DNA of 64,000 nucleotides. It comes from Candidatus Hinthialibacter antarcticus (GTDB taxonomy: Bacteria > Hinthialibacterota > Hinthialibacteria > Hinthialibacterales > Hinthialibacteraceae). This document shows positions 1 to 8,085 of the stretch, in pieces (the first letter of the stretch is position 1; the number at the start of each line of letters is the position of its first letter). The DNA lies in NCBI GenBank assembly GCA_030765645.1, contig JAVCCE010000039.1, forward strand, positions 1 through 64,000, in the 5' to 3' direction. Made by a program: the position numbers and the translations under genes. The notes under the pieces were generated by a model. The model had not been told where the DNA came from. It saw only the letters and a program-made list of their open reading frames with translations, and ran no database searches.

Positions 1-66
1 ACTCGTTTGTGGAATTATGGAGCATAGACCAAACGGATTTCAAATCGATTACAAGCAATGGAGCAC

Positions 67-1302
67 CTAGTTCCTAAATTTTGAGACACTTACAACACTT
101 CTTCTTTCAAACGTTGGGACAGTAGTGTTTTTAACTGTTAAAACAGTCGGAATTTTAGTTAGACCATCTGCGACGTTATTAGATTGATCATGCCACTTAA
201 GAGGCATAAAAACTTGATTGCTGTTTTGCCATGGCACAAGAGACGAGAAACTATACATGTCTTCATGTGACAGCGCAGTACAAATAACATAAGGCAATTT
301 TGAATAAATTGCAAATGCGATAATTCCACCTGATTGATATTGAAAATAAAAATCACTATTTTGTAAAAGCAAAATATCTCCAAGAAAGGAATTTGAAAAA
401 TCTTTTGAGAAAGAACAGGCTAAATTGTTTTCTTTAGCAACTTTACGGAAATATTTACACCCATTAAAGTCTGAAATCATTAGCACTGAATGGTCTGGGA
501 AGTATTTATTTAATTCAACAACTGTTTCTATAAATTCAGAATCTTTGGTGTTTCTATCTTCTCGTCGTATTGTACAGTATCGACAATGAAATGTTATGTA
601 TGGTTTAGATGGACATGATTTCAGCAATTCAGGTTCTAAATTATTTTTGTTTATAAGAAATCTGTCTATATTTGTTGACTTACTTTTTTCAAAAAGATGG
701 TTCATTAAATTAAAGCATAATGGATAAATTGGCTCTTTTGCAAGTATCTTTTTCAAAAATACAAAATAATCATTATTTTCTTTACTAGTCATTTGAATGA
801 ACACATCATTCCACTTACAAAGTTTTACTCTTGATACTGATTCAGGCAAATAAGCTTTTGCAATATTCAACTGATCTTTTAAAAAAGTTTCTTTTTCATC
901 AGTATTTAAAGGACGTCCCTCGACATCTCGATATGAGGCAGAATCAACAATAAAGAAATTAACATAGACTTCATGAGACAAGAAATACCGTCCCAACATT
1001 ACAACTTTAAAATATTCACCATATGCGGGAGGAGAAGTTGAATTATCAAATACGACTGAAACCCTATCGATTGATTTATTTTCAAGAGCATTTAATATAG
1101 ATTTCGCTTCTTGCTTTTCTATCTTTCTCTTTCGATAGATATCATACTTGCGGCGAATATTTTTGATTGACAATGCTCTCACCAAAGACGCCAATTTGCG
1201 TATCAAAGGCAAGATCATCATGCGTCCAATACCAAGCGGCAAACGGTTTAAACCATTTTTAAAATTTTCACGAAATGACTGTAAAAAATTAGTATTAATC
1301 AC
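67..1302 (-). CDS. Glycosyltransferase-like protein of the surface-glycan operon
   Basis: The product has about 411 residues and I cannot place it firmly in a family. The C-terminal half reads like a GT-B-type glycosyltransferase: a strand motif PYITFHCR, then a Rossmann-like segment (HSVLMISD), then DILLLQNSDFYFQYQSGG, reminiscent of the donor-binding region of fucosyltransferase-like enzymes. The N-terminal 60 residues are basic and the protein has no signal peptide. I chose the GTG at 1302, not the upstream ATG at 1380, because GGAAGG lies five bases before it and it overlaps the dehydrogenase stop codon by 8 bp, as do other junctions here. The gene is visibly AT-rich compared with the genes upstream, which suggests separate acquisition. 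It is the last operon gene seen. It could instead be a non-enzymatic glycan protein. Confidence 0.6.
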   Translation of the reverse strand: MINTNFLQSFRENFKNGLNRLPLGIGRMMILPLIRKLASLVRALSIKNIRRKYDIYRKRKIEKQEAKSILNALENKSIDRVSVVFDNSTSPPAYGEYFKVVMLGRYFLSHEVYVNFFIVDSASYRDVEGRPLNTDEKETFLKDQLNIAKAYLPESVSRVKLCKWNDVFIQMTSKENNDYFVFLKKILAKEPIYPLCFNLMNHLFEKSKSTNIDRFLINKNNLEPELLKSCPSKPYITFHCRYCTIRREDRNTKDSEFIETVVELNKYFPDHSVLMISDFNGCKYFRKVAKENNLACSFSKDFSNSFLGDILLLQNSDFYFQYQSGGIIAFAIYSKLPYVICTALSHEDMYSFSSLVPWQNSNQVFMPLKWHDQSNNVADGLTKIPTVLTVKNTTVPTFERRSVVSVSKFRN

Positions 1303-2344
1303 ATTCACCTTCCAATTCCAGCATCGGGCGGCCAACGTCGCCCCGCTCCAGGTCAGCAAGCGCTTTATTGACTTCATCAAGTGGATAACGATTTGTAATT
1401 AATTTTTCCAACGGCAGGCACCCTTGGCGATAAAATTCAGCAAAACGCGGAATATCCTCATCCGAATTCGACTCGCCGCCCCAACTCCCTCGTATCTGTT
1501 TACCCGAAATCAAATCATGCGGTTCCAGACAAATTTTTTCTCCCGAGGGAGGATGGCTGGCAAATACGCACAATCCGCCGTTTTTTCGTACGCTATTAAA
1601 CGCACTCTCGATGGTTGAGGTTTGACCCGCCGCTTCAACCGCGTAATCAACTCCGTCAGCGCCGACAATCTCTCGAATACGGGCCGGGGCGTCTTCCTCG
1701 AGGGCGTTGATGGTATGAGTCGCGCCGAACGCTTTGGCCAGTTCCAATTTACTGGCTTGTGCGTCTACCGCAATCAATAGCGATACGCCGCTTAGTTTTG
1801 CAGCCATTACAGCGCTCAGACCGATTCCACCGACGCCCCAAACAACCATTCGGCTGTTTGGTTTAGGACGGACGGAATTCAATACGATACCAGCGCCCGT
1901 CAACACCGCGCAGCCAAACAAGGCGGCAATGTCTAATGGAATGTCATCTTCAATTTTCACGCAACGGTTTTCGGAAACGACCGTTGAATCACTAAACGTG
2001 GTAATCGCGCCTGCGTTGATCGCCTGTTCTCCGTTTCGATAAATGCTTCCTCCGCTGTCGATTCCGCTGCCTTTGATCCACGTCAAAACAACACGGTCGC
2101 CGGGTTGAACCTTTGTCACGCCTTCGCCGATTTCAACAACTACACCAGCGCCTTCATGCCCGAGTAAATGCGGGAGGTAACGGTCAGTTCCCCGTTTGCC
2201 TTGCGCCTCCATCAACTGGCTGTGGCAAACACCGCTATATGCGACATCGACTAGAAGTTGCCCCGGTTTGAGTGCAGGAATTTCGATCTCTTCAATGCGA
2301 AGCGGTTGATTGAGTTCGTATAAAACAGCAGCGCGGGTTTTCAT
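1295..2344 (-). CDS. Zinc-type medium-chain alcohol/polyol dehydrogenase
   Basis: This is an NAD(P)-dependent MDR dehydrogenase of 349 residues, probably oxidising an alcohol or reducing a carbonyl in sugar metabolism. Visible features are the catalytic zinc ligand in GVCHSQ (about Cys40), GHEGAG (about His63/Glu64) and the dinucleotide-binding motif WGVGGIGL near the middle. The usual four-cysteine structural-zinc lobe is absent: the region after GDRVVLTW carries no Cys cluster. The ATG at 2344 forms an ATGA overlap with the stop codon of the upstream nucleotidyltransferase, so it is preferred to the longer reading frame. The substrate cannot be read from the sequence. Its place in a heptose-containing operon suggests a sugar or sugar-derived alcohol. 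Confidence 0.85.
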   Translation of the reverse strand: MKTRAAVLYELNQPLRIEEIEIPALKPGQLLVDVAYSGVCHSQLMEAQGKRGTDRYLPHLLGHEGAGVVVEIGEGVTKVQPGDRVVLTWIKGSGIDSGGSIYRNGEQAINAGAITTFSDSTVVSENRCVKIEDDIPLDIAALFGCAVLTGAGIVLNSVRPKPNSRMVVWGVGGIGLSAVMAAKLSGVSLLIAVDAQASKLELAKAFGATHTINALEEDAPARIREIVGADGVDYAVEAAGQTSTIESAFNSVRKNGGLCVFASHPPSGEKICLEPHDLISGKQIRGSWGGESNSDEDIPRFAEFYRQGCLPLEKLITNRYPLDEVNKALADLERGDVGRPMLELEGECD

Positions 2345-3105
2345 GGTTGTGTTTGCTCCGGCATGTCTATCTGACAACGACCAGCAGCCACATCTGCCCG
2401 GGCTTGCTCTAAGCGTTCCGGCGAGTCAATGGCGCAGCGATACCCCGTGAGAGGAAAACCATACAAGCGCCCGGTATCGACTAATTTTGAAAAAACGTCC
2501 CGGGGAAAATCACAGGGCTGGTTCACTGGGACATGAGAAAGAACTTCACGGTCACAAAGGCAAATGGCGGAATTCACCCAATGCCATTCAATATGTTTGT
2601 ATGCGTCTTCGCCTGGTCGTTCTAGAAAGCCCGTAATGCGATTGGAATCATCCAGGCTGACAATGCTGTTAGAGCGCTTTCGTTGATGAAGAAGCAATGT
2701 CGCCAAAGCGCCGCGTTCACGGTGAAACGCAAGCATCGCAGTCAGGTTTTGGTCAGTCAAAATATCTCCGTATTGAACCAGGAACGAATCGCTCTCGCCC
2801 AAGAAGGTTTCCATTTTTTTTGCGCCGCCCGCCGTACCCAGCAATTCGTCTTCTTGTGAGTAAACAATTTGGACGCCGCAACGCTCGCCATCGCCAAAAT
2901 AGTTTTGAATCTGCTCAGGCATAAAATGCAGGTTGACTGCGATTTCGCGAAACCCATGCCGGGCGAGATGCGTCAGAAGATATTCAAGCAATGGCCGGTT
3001 TTGGATATCCAACATTGGCTTGGGGGTTTCATGCGTCAGCCCGCCCAAGCGTGTTCCATAGCCAGCGCATAACACTATCGTGCGGATGTTGCAGCCAGTA
3101 TCCAT
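2341..3105 (-). CDS. Sugar-1-phosphate nucleotidyltransferase (HddC/RfbA-like)
   Basis: The 254-residue protein belongs to the NTP_transferase family, which joins a sugar 1-phosphate to an NTP to give an NDP-sugar and pyrophosphate. The N-terminal signature LCAGYGTRLGGLT followed by KPM is the nucleotide-binding loop, and QYGDILTD carries the metal-binding aspartate. It overlaps the GmhB gene by 31 bp and follows it directly. In GDP-heptose pathways the enzyme after GmhB is HddC, a member of this same family, so activation of heptose 1-phosphate is the likely job. Whether GTP, CTP or another NTP is used cannot be decided by eye. Mannose- or glucose-1-phosphate are alternative substrates. Confidence 0.82.
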   Translation of the reverse strand: MDTGCNIRTIVLCAGYGTRLGGLTHETPKPMLDIQNRPLLEYLLTHLARHGFREIAVNLHFMPEQIQNYFGDGERCGVQIVYSQEDELLGTAGGAKKMETFLGESDSFLVQYGDILTDQNLTAMLAFHRERGALATLLLHQRKRSNSIVSLDDSNRITGFLERPGEDAYKHIEWHWVNSAICLCDREVLSHVPVNQPCDFPRDVFSKLVDTGRLYGFPLTGYRCAIDSPERLEQARADVAAGRCQIDMPEQTQP

Positions 3106-3671
3106 TCGGCGGCATCTCCTAAATCTTTGCAGATAAAATCAGGTTGAATTGTCTCGTCAAGAATATCGCTGGTTTGAATCGTTGGCGCGACGTGTGCGCC
3201 GGTCTGAACCAAGACGGTCTTACATCCAGCCGCAACGCCAGCATGGATGTCAGTAATTCGATCTCCAACCATGTAACTTGTCGAAAGATCAATTTGATAT
3301 TCTTTCGCTGCATGTAAGATTAAACCCGGACGGGGTTTTCGGCATTGGCAATCAATCCGGTACGCGGGCAAGGTCGCCTGGGGATGATGGGGGCAGGCGT
3401 AAAAGCCGTCAATCGGCGGAGCGCCCTGTTGCATCAATTGATCTTCAATTTGTTTTTGTAATGAATACATTTCGTCTTCTGAAAGTAAGCCGCGCGCAAC
3501 CACGGTTTGGTTGCTAGCGACCAGTAGGCGGAATCCGTTATTGTGCAAATTAATTAATGCGTCAACAACGCTTGGCAGAACTCGGATTTTCTGGGGTTGC
3601 GTTAAGAGATGAACGTCTTCAATTAAGACGCCGTCACGATCTAAGAACACAGCCGAATTCAAATTACTCAC
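3075..3671 (-). CDS. gmhB: D-glycero-D-manno-heptose 1,7-bisphosphate 7-phosphatase
   Basis: This is a HAD-superfamily phosphatase of 198 residues, close to the usual GmhB length of about 190. The nucleophile motif FLDRDGV gives Asp11 and Asp13. The lysine motif lies in CRKPRPG and the last acidic motif in VGDRITD. The zinc loop typical of GmhB is present as Cys93-x-His95 and Cys108-x-Cys110. The reaction removes the 7-phosphate from heptose 1,7-bisphosphate before nucleotide activation, which fits the kinase at 13566 and the nucleotidyltransferase just downstream. The start is a GTG. A histidinol-phosphatase role is the main alternative within this subfamily, but the neighbours argue for heptose. 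Confidence 0.88.
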   Translation of the reverse strand: MSNLNSAVFLDRDGVLIEDVHLLTQPQKIRVLPSVVDALINLHNNGFRLLVASNQTVVARGLLSEDEMYSLQKQIEDQLMQQGAPPIDGFYACPHHPQATLPAYRIDCQCRKPRPGLILHAAKEYQIDLSTSYMVGDRITDIHAGVAAGCKTVLVQTGAHVAPTIQTSDILDETIQPDFICKDLGDAAEWILAATSAR

Positions 3672-3702
3672 CCTGGCTCATCTTGTTTGAATGCCACATA
3701 TC

Positions 3703-4371
3703 TCATGCAGATTCCGCAATAAACCAATAATAGTCGCCCTTGTAGCCCACTTCATCGAAGAGTTTTTTCCAGTCATCCACGTGCATGTACGTTAAAGCGG
3801 TCAGGTTCCAATTCAACATGGACTGGTGTTCTGCTTCATTGCGCCAGGCGTCGTTCATGACAAACGCGTCTTTTCGCGTTACGCGCTGAATTTCACGAAA
3901 CGCCTGCTTACAATCAATCGGCGGCAGGTTGTGAATAGTGTTTATACAAATCACTAAATCAAACGAGTCGTCTTCAAATGGAATGTTGTTGGCGTTTGCG
4001 ACTTGGATAAACGGCTTCATCTCTTCATGGGCATGATCGTAAGCATATTTTGAAACATCAATGCCGCGAATATACGCCTTGGGCATTAGCAGGCTGAGGT
4101 CGTACATCATGAAACCTTTGGCGCAGCCTACATCCAAGATGCGAGCGTCTTCGGGCAGTTGGTAATGGTCGCGAAATCGCTTGACGGTATCCGTCCAGAA
4201 GCGTGCGTTGTAGCCATATCCGCCATAGCCGGTGAGGCGGTCGCCGTCGAAATATTCCACGTCGAATTTACGCGCAACGGCGCGGTGATCTTCGGTGATC
4301 AATTTGGCACGATCATCAATTGGCCGCTTGGATTGTGGATATTGGTCGAGCAGGTTGATTTCTTGTCCCAT
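3703..4371 (-). CDS. Class I SAM-dependent methyltransferase
   Basis: The 222-residue product has the seven-strand Rossmann methyltransferase core: motif I is ILDVGCAKGF, followed by IRGIDVSKYA with the acidic residue that binds the SAM ribose, and DLVICINTIHNL as motif IV. It is cytosolic and most likely O- or N-methylates a sugar, a nucleotide-sugar or a terminal residue of the exported glycan. The ATG at 4371 is preferred over the ATG at 4404 because a purine-rich GAGAGTGAG precedes it. The upstream PLP gene ends 17 bp before it. Wzt-type exporters with a C-terminal domain often recognise a methylated or otherwise capped glycan end, so a capping role is possible, but this is inference. Confidence 0.82.
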   Translation of the reverse strand: MGQEINLLDQYPQSKRPIDDRAKLITEDHRAVARKFDVEYFDGDRLTGYGGYGYNARFWTDTVKRFRDHYQLPEDARILDVGCAKGFMMYDLSLLMPKAYIRGIDVSKYAYDHAHEEMKPFIQVANANNIPFEDDSFDLVICINTIHNLPPIDCKQAFREIQRVTRKDAFVMNDAWRNEAEHQSMLNWNLTALTYMHVDDWKKLFDEVGYKGDYYWFIAESA

Positions 4372-4388
4372 GATCTCACTCTCTATCT

Positions 4389-5468
4389 TTAAAATTCTGT
4401 CCATTGACGAATAACATCAACGACGCATTGAATATTTTCAAGTGGTTGGGAAGGCCCACATGGCAATATAACGCCTTCATCAGCGAATGCGGATGCATTG
4501 GAAAACGCACTGGGATTATTTAAGTATGGCGCACGATTTAACGGCAAATGAAAAGGTATTGCATCAATATCATTTTGCGACAACATCTCAAGAAACGACT
4601 CACGCTCTTTTACTCGAACTTCAGCACAAAGCGAAATTGCCCCTTGATCGATGCGAACAGGAATAAAGCGGATATGTTCTGAATCAACGATACCATCAGA
4701 GTAAATTTTGTATACAGCATTTAAGTGCTTGACTTTTTCTTCAACTCGATCCAGCTGAGCTAATCCCATTCCAGCAAGTAAATCGCTAATTTTGAAATTA
4801 AAACTCAAAACCTCGTAGCGTTCTTCTCCTTGGCGGGGAACTCCTTGGTTTTGAATTAATTTTAATTGCTGGTACATTTCTTCACTGTGAGTAACAACGA
4901 CGCCTCCATATCCAATAGAGACAAGAGAAATCATTCCTAAAGAAAAACAGCCAGCGTCACCTATCGTTCCAAGACATTGGTGCTCAAATTTGGAGAACAT
5001 GGCCTTGCAAGTATCTTCAATAACGACGATCCCAGATTTGGCGGCAATTTTTTTAATTCTCGCCATATCACAAGCCCGACCATTCAAATGGACGGGAATA
5101 ATTGCTCGTGTAGACGCTGTGATTTGTTTTTCGATTTCATAGGGATTCACCAAAGGTGAATCAGGAAAACAATCCGCCAGTACGACCTTAGCGCCTATAG
5201 CCGCCGCTGCGTTTCCTGTTGCGATCCAAGTCAATGCAGGAACAATCACTTCGTCGCCTGATCTAACTCCAGCAGCAATCAACGCCATTGTGAGAGCGGC
5301 TGTTCCGCTTGGCGTTAACACAGCGTAAGGAATTTGCAACATTTCTGCAAACCGACGCTCCCATTCTGCTGAAACAGGGCCCATGCTTAAGTGTTTTCCG
5401 TCAAAAGCACTTAAAAGCCCTTGCTTTTCCGCTTCTCCGATTTCTGTGTACCACCATGGAATTTTCAT
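4389..5468 (-). CDS. DegT/DnrJ/EryC1/StrS-family PLP protein lacking the usual Schiff-base lysine
   Basis: The 359-residue protein has the fold and length of a sugar aminotransferase: SGTAALTMAL near residue 54, GDEVIVPALTW near 71 and IPVHLNG near 124. The cofactor-binding acid pair is Glu151-Asp152. At the position where family members carry the catalytic lysine, the sequence reads GCFSLGMISLVSIGYGG, with Ser181 where Lys is expected; the DNA codons ATT TCT confirm it. Gln of the usual EDxxQ is also changed, to Lys155. In ColD and CDP-hexulose 3-dehydrase the lysine is replaced by His and the enzyme becomes a dehydratase, so this protein may catalyse deoxygenation, or may have lost activity. 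It follows an SDR gene in the glycan operon. Confidence 0.85.
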   Translation of the reverse strand: MKIPWWYTEIGEAEKQGLLSAFDGKHLSMGPVSAEWERRFAEMLQIPYAVLTPSGTAALTMALIAAGVRSGDEVIVPALTWIATGNAAAAIGAKVVLADCFPDSPLVNPYEIEKQITASTRAIIPVHLNGRACDMARIKKIAAKSGIVVIEDTCKAMFSKFEHQCLGTIGDAGCFSLGMISLVSIGYGGVVVTHSEEMYQQLKLIQNQGVPRQGEERYEVLSFNFKISDLLAGMGLAQLDRVEEKVKHLNAVYKIYSDGIVDSEHIRFIPVRIDQGAISLCAEVRVKERESFLEMLSQNDIDAIPFHLPLNRAPYLNNPSAFSNASAFADEGVILPCGPSQPLENIQCVVDVIRQWTEF

Positions 5469-5503
5469 TTTGGACCAACCTAGAGAAGATATAATTTATT
5501 TAA

Positions 5504-6310
5504 TCAGGATTTTTTCTGATTTTGTGCACATATGTATGATTGGCGCGCTGCATGAAAATGATCGACCCCCAACAATCCACCATCAACAATAATTGATTGC
5601 CCTGTTAGGTAAGGACAACCCTCAGAGCACAAATACGACGCCAGATCAGCGATTTCTTCTGGACGCGCCGCTCGCTTCCCGGGGACGATCGATTCGACAA
5701 TGTCGTGATTCATTGGCTTACTAGTTAGCGATGCGCCATTATCGTCTATATCCACTAATCCAGGACAAATCGCATTAACCCGAATTCCTTTTGCGGCAAA
5801 ATGCTGAGCCAGATAACGAGTCAAATGGTCCAAGCCTGCTTTTGCTGCATGATAAGCCGCTGGTTGATGAGATATGGTAAACGCATTTGTGGATCCAATA
5901 TTCAGAATTACTCCGCCCCCATTTTTTTCCATGACAGGCATCACGTATCGGCAGGCCAGTGCAGGTGCCTTTAACAACACATCCAATGCTAGATCCCATT
6001 CTGAAAAAGATTCTGCATAGTCATACAGGCTTAATTTAGGACGTGCATTATTTATAAGGAAATCCACACGCCTGTATTGTTGAACTGCAATATTAACCAT
6101 TTTCTGAATCTCAGATTCTTTTCGAAGATCAACTGGAACAAATTCTGAATTTTTGATTGAAGCCGCTGCTGCTTCGCCTCTTTCTTGATTCATATCAGCA
6201 AGAATTACTGTGGCTCCCAATTCGGCGAAACGACGTGAAATTTCAAGACCGATACCTTGTGCAGCGCCGGTTATAAGTGCGACTCGATTTGTAAAACAAT
6301 TTGGAGTCAT
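5504..6310 (-). CDS. Short-chain dehydrogenase/reductase
   Basis: This classical SDR of 268 residues shows the cofactor motif TGAAQGIG at the N terminus, LINNARP in place of the common NNAG, and a complete active site: the serine in NIGSTNA lies 13 residues before the tyrosine of YHAAK. PGLVDI follows the active site as in many classical SDRs. It is a soluble NAD(P)-dependent oxidoreductase whose substrate is probably a sugar or polyol in the glycan pathway. The aldo/keto reductase upstream ends 4 bp before its start, so the two genes are likely translated together and may act on successive carbonyl/hydroxyl steps. The exact substrate is unknown. Confidence 0.87.
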   Translation of the reverse strand: MTPNCFTNRVALITGAAQGIGLEISRRFAELGATVILADMNQERGEAAAASIKNSEFVPVDLRKESEIQKMVNIAVQQYRRVDFLINNARPKLSLYDYAESFSEWDLALDVLLKAPALACRYVMPVMEKNGGGVILNIGSTNAFTISHQPAAYHAAKAGLDHLTRYLAQHFAAKGIRVNAICPGLVDIDDNGASLTSKPMNHDIVESIVPGKRAARPEEIADLASYLCSEGCPYLTGQSIIVDGGLLGVDHFHAARQSYICAQNQKKS

Positions 6311-6314
6311 AGTA

Positions 6315-7319
6315 TTAGGTTTCTAAATATTCTTTGGGCAATGAGTGGATATAATCCCACAATTTCAGTGATCGAATTGATTCATCAATCTGTTGAACTT
6401 CGTCTTTTTCAAGCACCCAAGAGGCGCCGTTTACGCATTCGGTTAACTGAGCATTATTCCGAACCCCAACCAATGCTGTACAAACACCTAGTCGGGATAG
6501 GAGCCAGGCAATCGCCAATTCAACAAGCGTCTTACCATAACAGGTTGCTATTTCGCTTAAAGATTCAACCAGGCTATAAGTAGACTCAGTAAGCCAGCGG
6601 CTCACCCGCTGACTGGTTGCAGCGCGGCTTTCTGGAGGCGCTGCTTGTCCTCTTATGTATTTCCCGGTAAGCAGTCCTCTCGCTAATGCGCGGTTGCAGA
6701 TAATGCCAGTGTTTTCTTGCACGCATAACGGCCGAGCTTCAACATCAACCCGTCGTTCAATCATGTTAAAATGCGCTTGATATGAAACCATTCGGTTATA
6801 TTTGCATGCATCTGCGATTCGGTTAATCGCATTGAGCTGACTTGGAGAAAAATTTGAGCAGCCATACGCTAAAATTTTTCCTTCTTGCTTGAGCGCATCA
6901 AGAGCCCCGAGCGTCTCATCTAACGGCGTGGATGGATTGAATGCATGTAACTGAAAAAGGTCGATTCGGTCAGTACGCAGTGCGCGCAGGCTAGACTCAA
7001 CATGAGATCGCAACGATTTTTCCGTCAGTGAATCTAATTTCACTGCAAACGAACCATCGGCGCGTTTTGTCGGGATCAACCCCGCCTTTGTGCTTAAAAT
7101 TACTTCATCACGCCGACCTTTCAATGCACTACCTACAATTGCTTCAGATTGCCCATTTCCGTACAAAGGCGCTGTATCGATAAACGTAATCCCCTGATCC
7201 AATGCATTATTTAAAAGAAGAGTGGATTCTTTTTCGTCAAGAAAAACACCAAAGTGAAGCGCACCCAAACCTAATATGGATGAATGTAATGAACTCGAAC
7301 CTAATTTTCGTTTTAACAT
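6315..7319 (-). CDS. Aldo/keto reductase
   Basis: The 334-residue protein is a TIM-barrel NAD(P)H-dependent aldo/keto reductase. FIDTAPLYGNGQSE carries the catalytic Asp and Tyr, STKAG carries the catalytic Lys, and IDLFQLHAF carries the catalytic His. YGCSNFSPSQL is the conserved segment after the barrel strand. The C-terminal part AIAWLLSR and ALVGVRN belongs to the cofactor-binding end. It lies between the dioxygenase-like gene (17 bp upstream) and an SDR gene (4 bp downstream). Homologues in nucleotide-sugar clusters reduce keto-sugars, which is the inferred role here. A general aldehyde-reductase function cannot be excluded. Confidence 0.9.
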   Translation of the reverse strand: MLKRKLGSSSLHSSILGLGALHFGVFLDEKESTLLLNNALDQGITFIDTAPLYGNGQSEAIVGSALKGRRDEVILSTKAGLIPTKRADGSFAVKLDSLTEKSLRSHVESSLRALRTDRIDLFQLHAFNPSTPLDETLGALDALKQEGKILAYGCSNFSPSQLNAINRIADACKYNRMVSYQAHFNMIERRVDVEARPLCVQENTGIICNRALARGLLTGKYIRGQAAPPESRAATSQRVSRWLTESTYSLVESLSEIATCYGKTLVELAIAWLLSRLGVCTALVGVRNNAQLTECVNGASWVLEKDEVQQIDESIRSLKLWDYIHSLPKEYLET

Positions 7320-7335
7320 TGAATCAAAAATGTCG

Positions 7336-8058
7336 CTAAATTGGCTTTATTCTAAATTCAAGACTCAGACGAGTTGTTTCTCCAACCTCAATATTTTCGC
7401 TATGCAGTAAACGCGGGTGAAACATGATTGCATCTCCGGAAGACAGGGAGGGACGCATTGGATCTAGTTGTGTGACATCACCAGCGAAATAGAGTTCATC
7501 TTTACGGAATTTTCCATTTTCCGGCAAATAAGATTCGTACTCTCTTTTATGCGAACCAGGGACAAGCGCAATGGTTTCCTGTGGAGTAAAACCAATGATG
7601 GGGATCCAAAATGAGAAAACGTCTTTGGCGGCCCCCCATTCTTTTCGACTAAAGGGATATCCATCGCCAAAACCGGGTCGGATAAAACGAAACGCCAACC
7701 AACCAAGCCCTTCGTCCCATCGCTCGTAATTTGAACAACCCAATTGATTAAGCAACTCAATCATTGACGGGTTCATCAGAATGTTTGCAATTTCTTCAGG
7801 AGGCGTAGTGTGTCTATTGTTCGCCTTAAATAGACTATTGTGCTCTACGCCAAGTTCACGAAACCATAAGTGATATTCGCCTAATGGATGAGTATCCTGT
7901 TTCCCATTAACCCACTTGTCGAGTAAGCGATACAACCATTGGTGGGCAAATTCCGTAAGTTTGCAAATATCGGATGATGAAAAAGCACAAAAAATAGCGA
8001 ATCCATTTTCTTCATAAGAGTGCGCAGCAGACTCGATTACTTCTAAGTTTTGGTTCAT
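7336..8058 (-). CDS. Phytanoyl-CoA dioxygenase (PhyH)-like Fe(II)/2-oxoglutarate oxygenase
   Basis: The 240-residue product resembles the PhyH branch of double-stranded beta-helix oxygenases. The C-terminal motif MFHPRLLHSEN supplies the second iron-binding His, and the Arg of ETTRLSLEFR is placed to bind 2-oxoglutarate. PGSHKREY is the characteristic loop before it. The first His-x-Asp pair is less certain: KDVFSFWIP sits where it is expected and contains no obvious His-x-Asp, so activity must be tested. Members of this family hydroxylate or oxidise small molecules, including sugars and lipids in surface-glycan or natural-product clusters. Its neighbours are a TPP enzyme and an aldo/keto reductase. 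Confidence 0.7.
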   Translation of the reverse strand: MNQNLEVIESAAHSYEENGFAIFCAFSSSDICKLTEFAHQWLYRLLDKWVNGKQDTHPLGEYHLWFRELGVEHNSLFKANNRHTTPPEEIANILMNPSMIELLNQLGCSNYERWDEGLGWLAFRFIRPGFGDGYPFSRKEWGAAKDVFSFWIPIIGFTPQETIALVPGSHKREYESYLPENGKFRKDELYFAGDVTQLDPMRPSLSSGDAIMFHPRLLHSENIEVGETTRLSLEFRIKPI

Positions 8059-8085
8059 GCGGCTTAATTCCCCAAATAATCTTCC

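Noticed and set aside
1-66. Search for a gene or terminator at the left edge
   Set aside because: There is only a short AT-rich tail after the stop at 67. Nothing can be supported.
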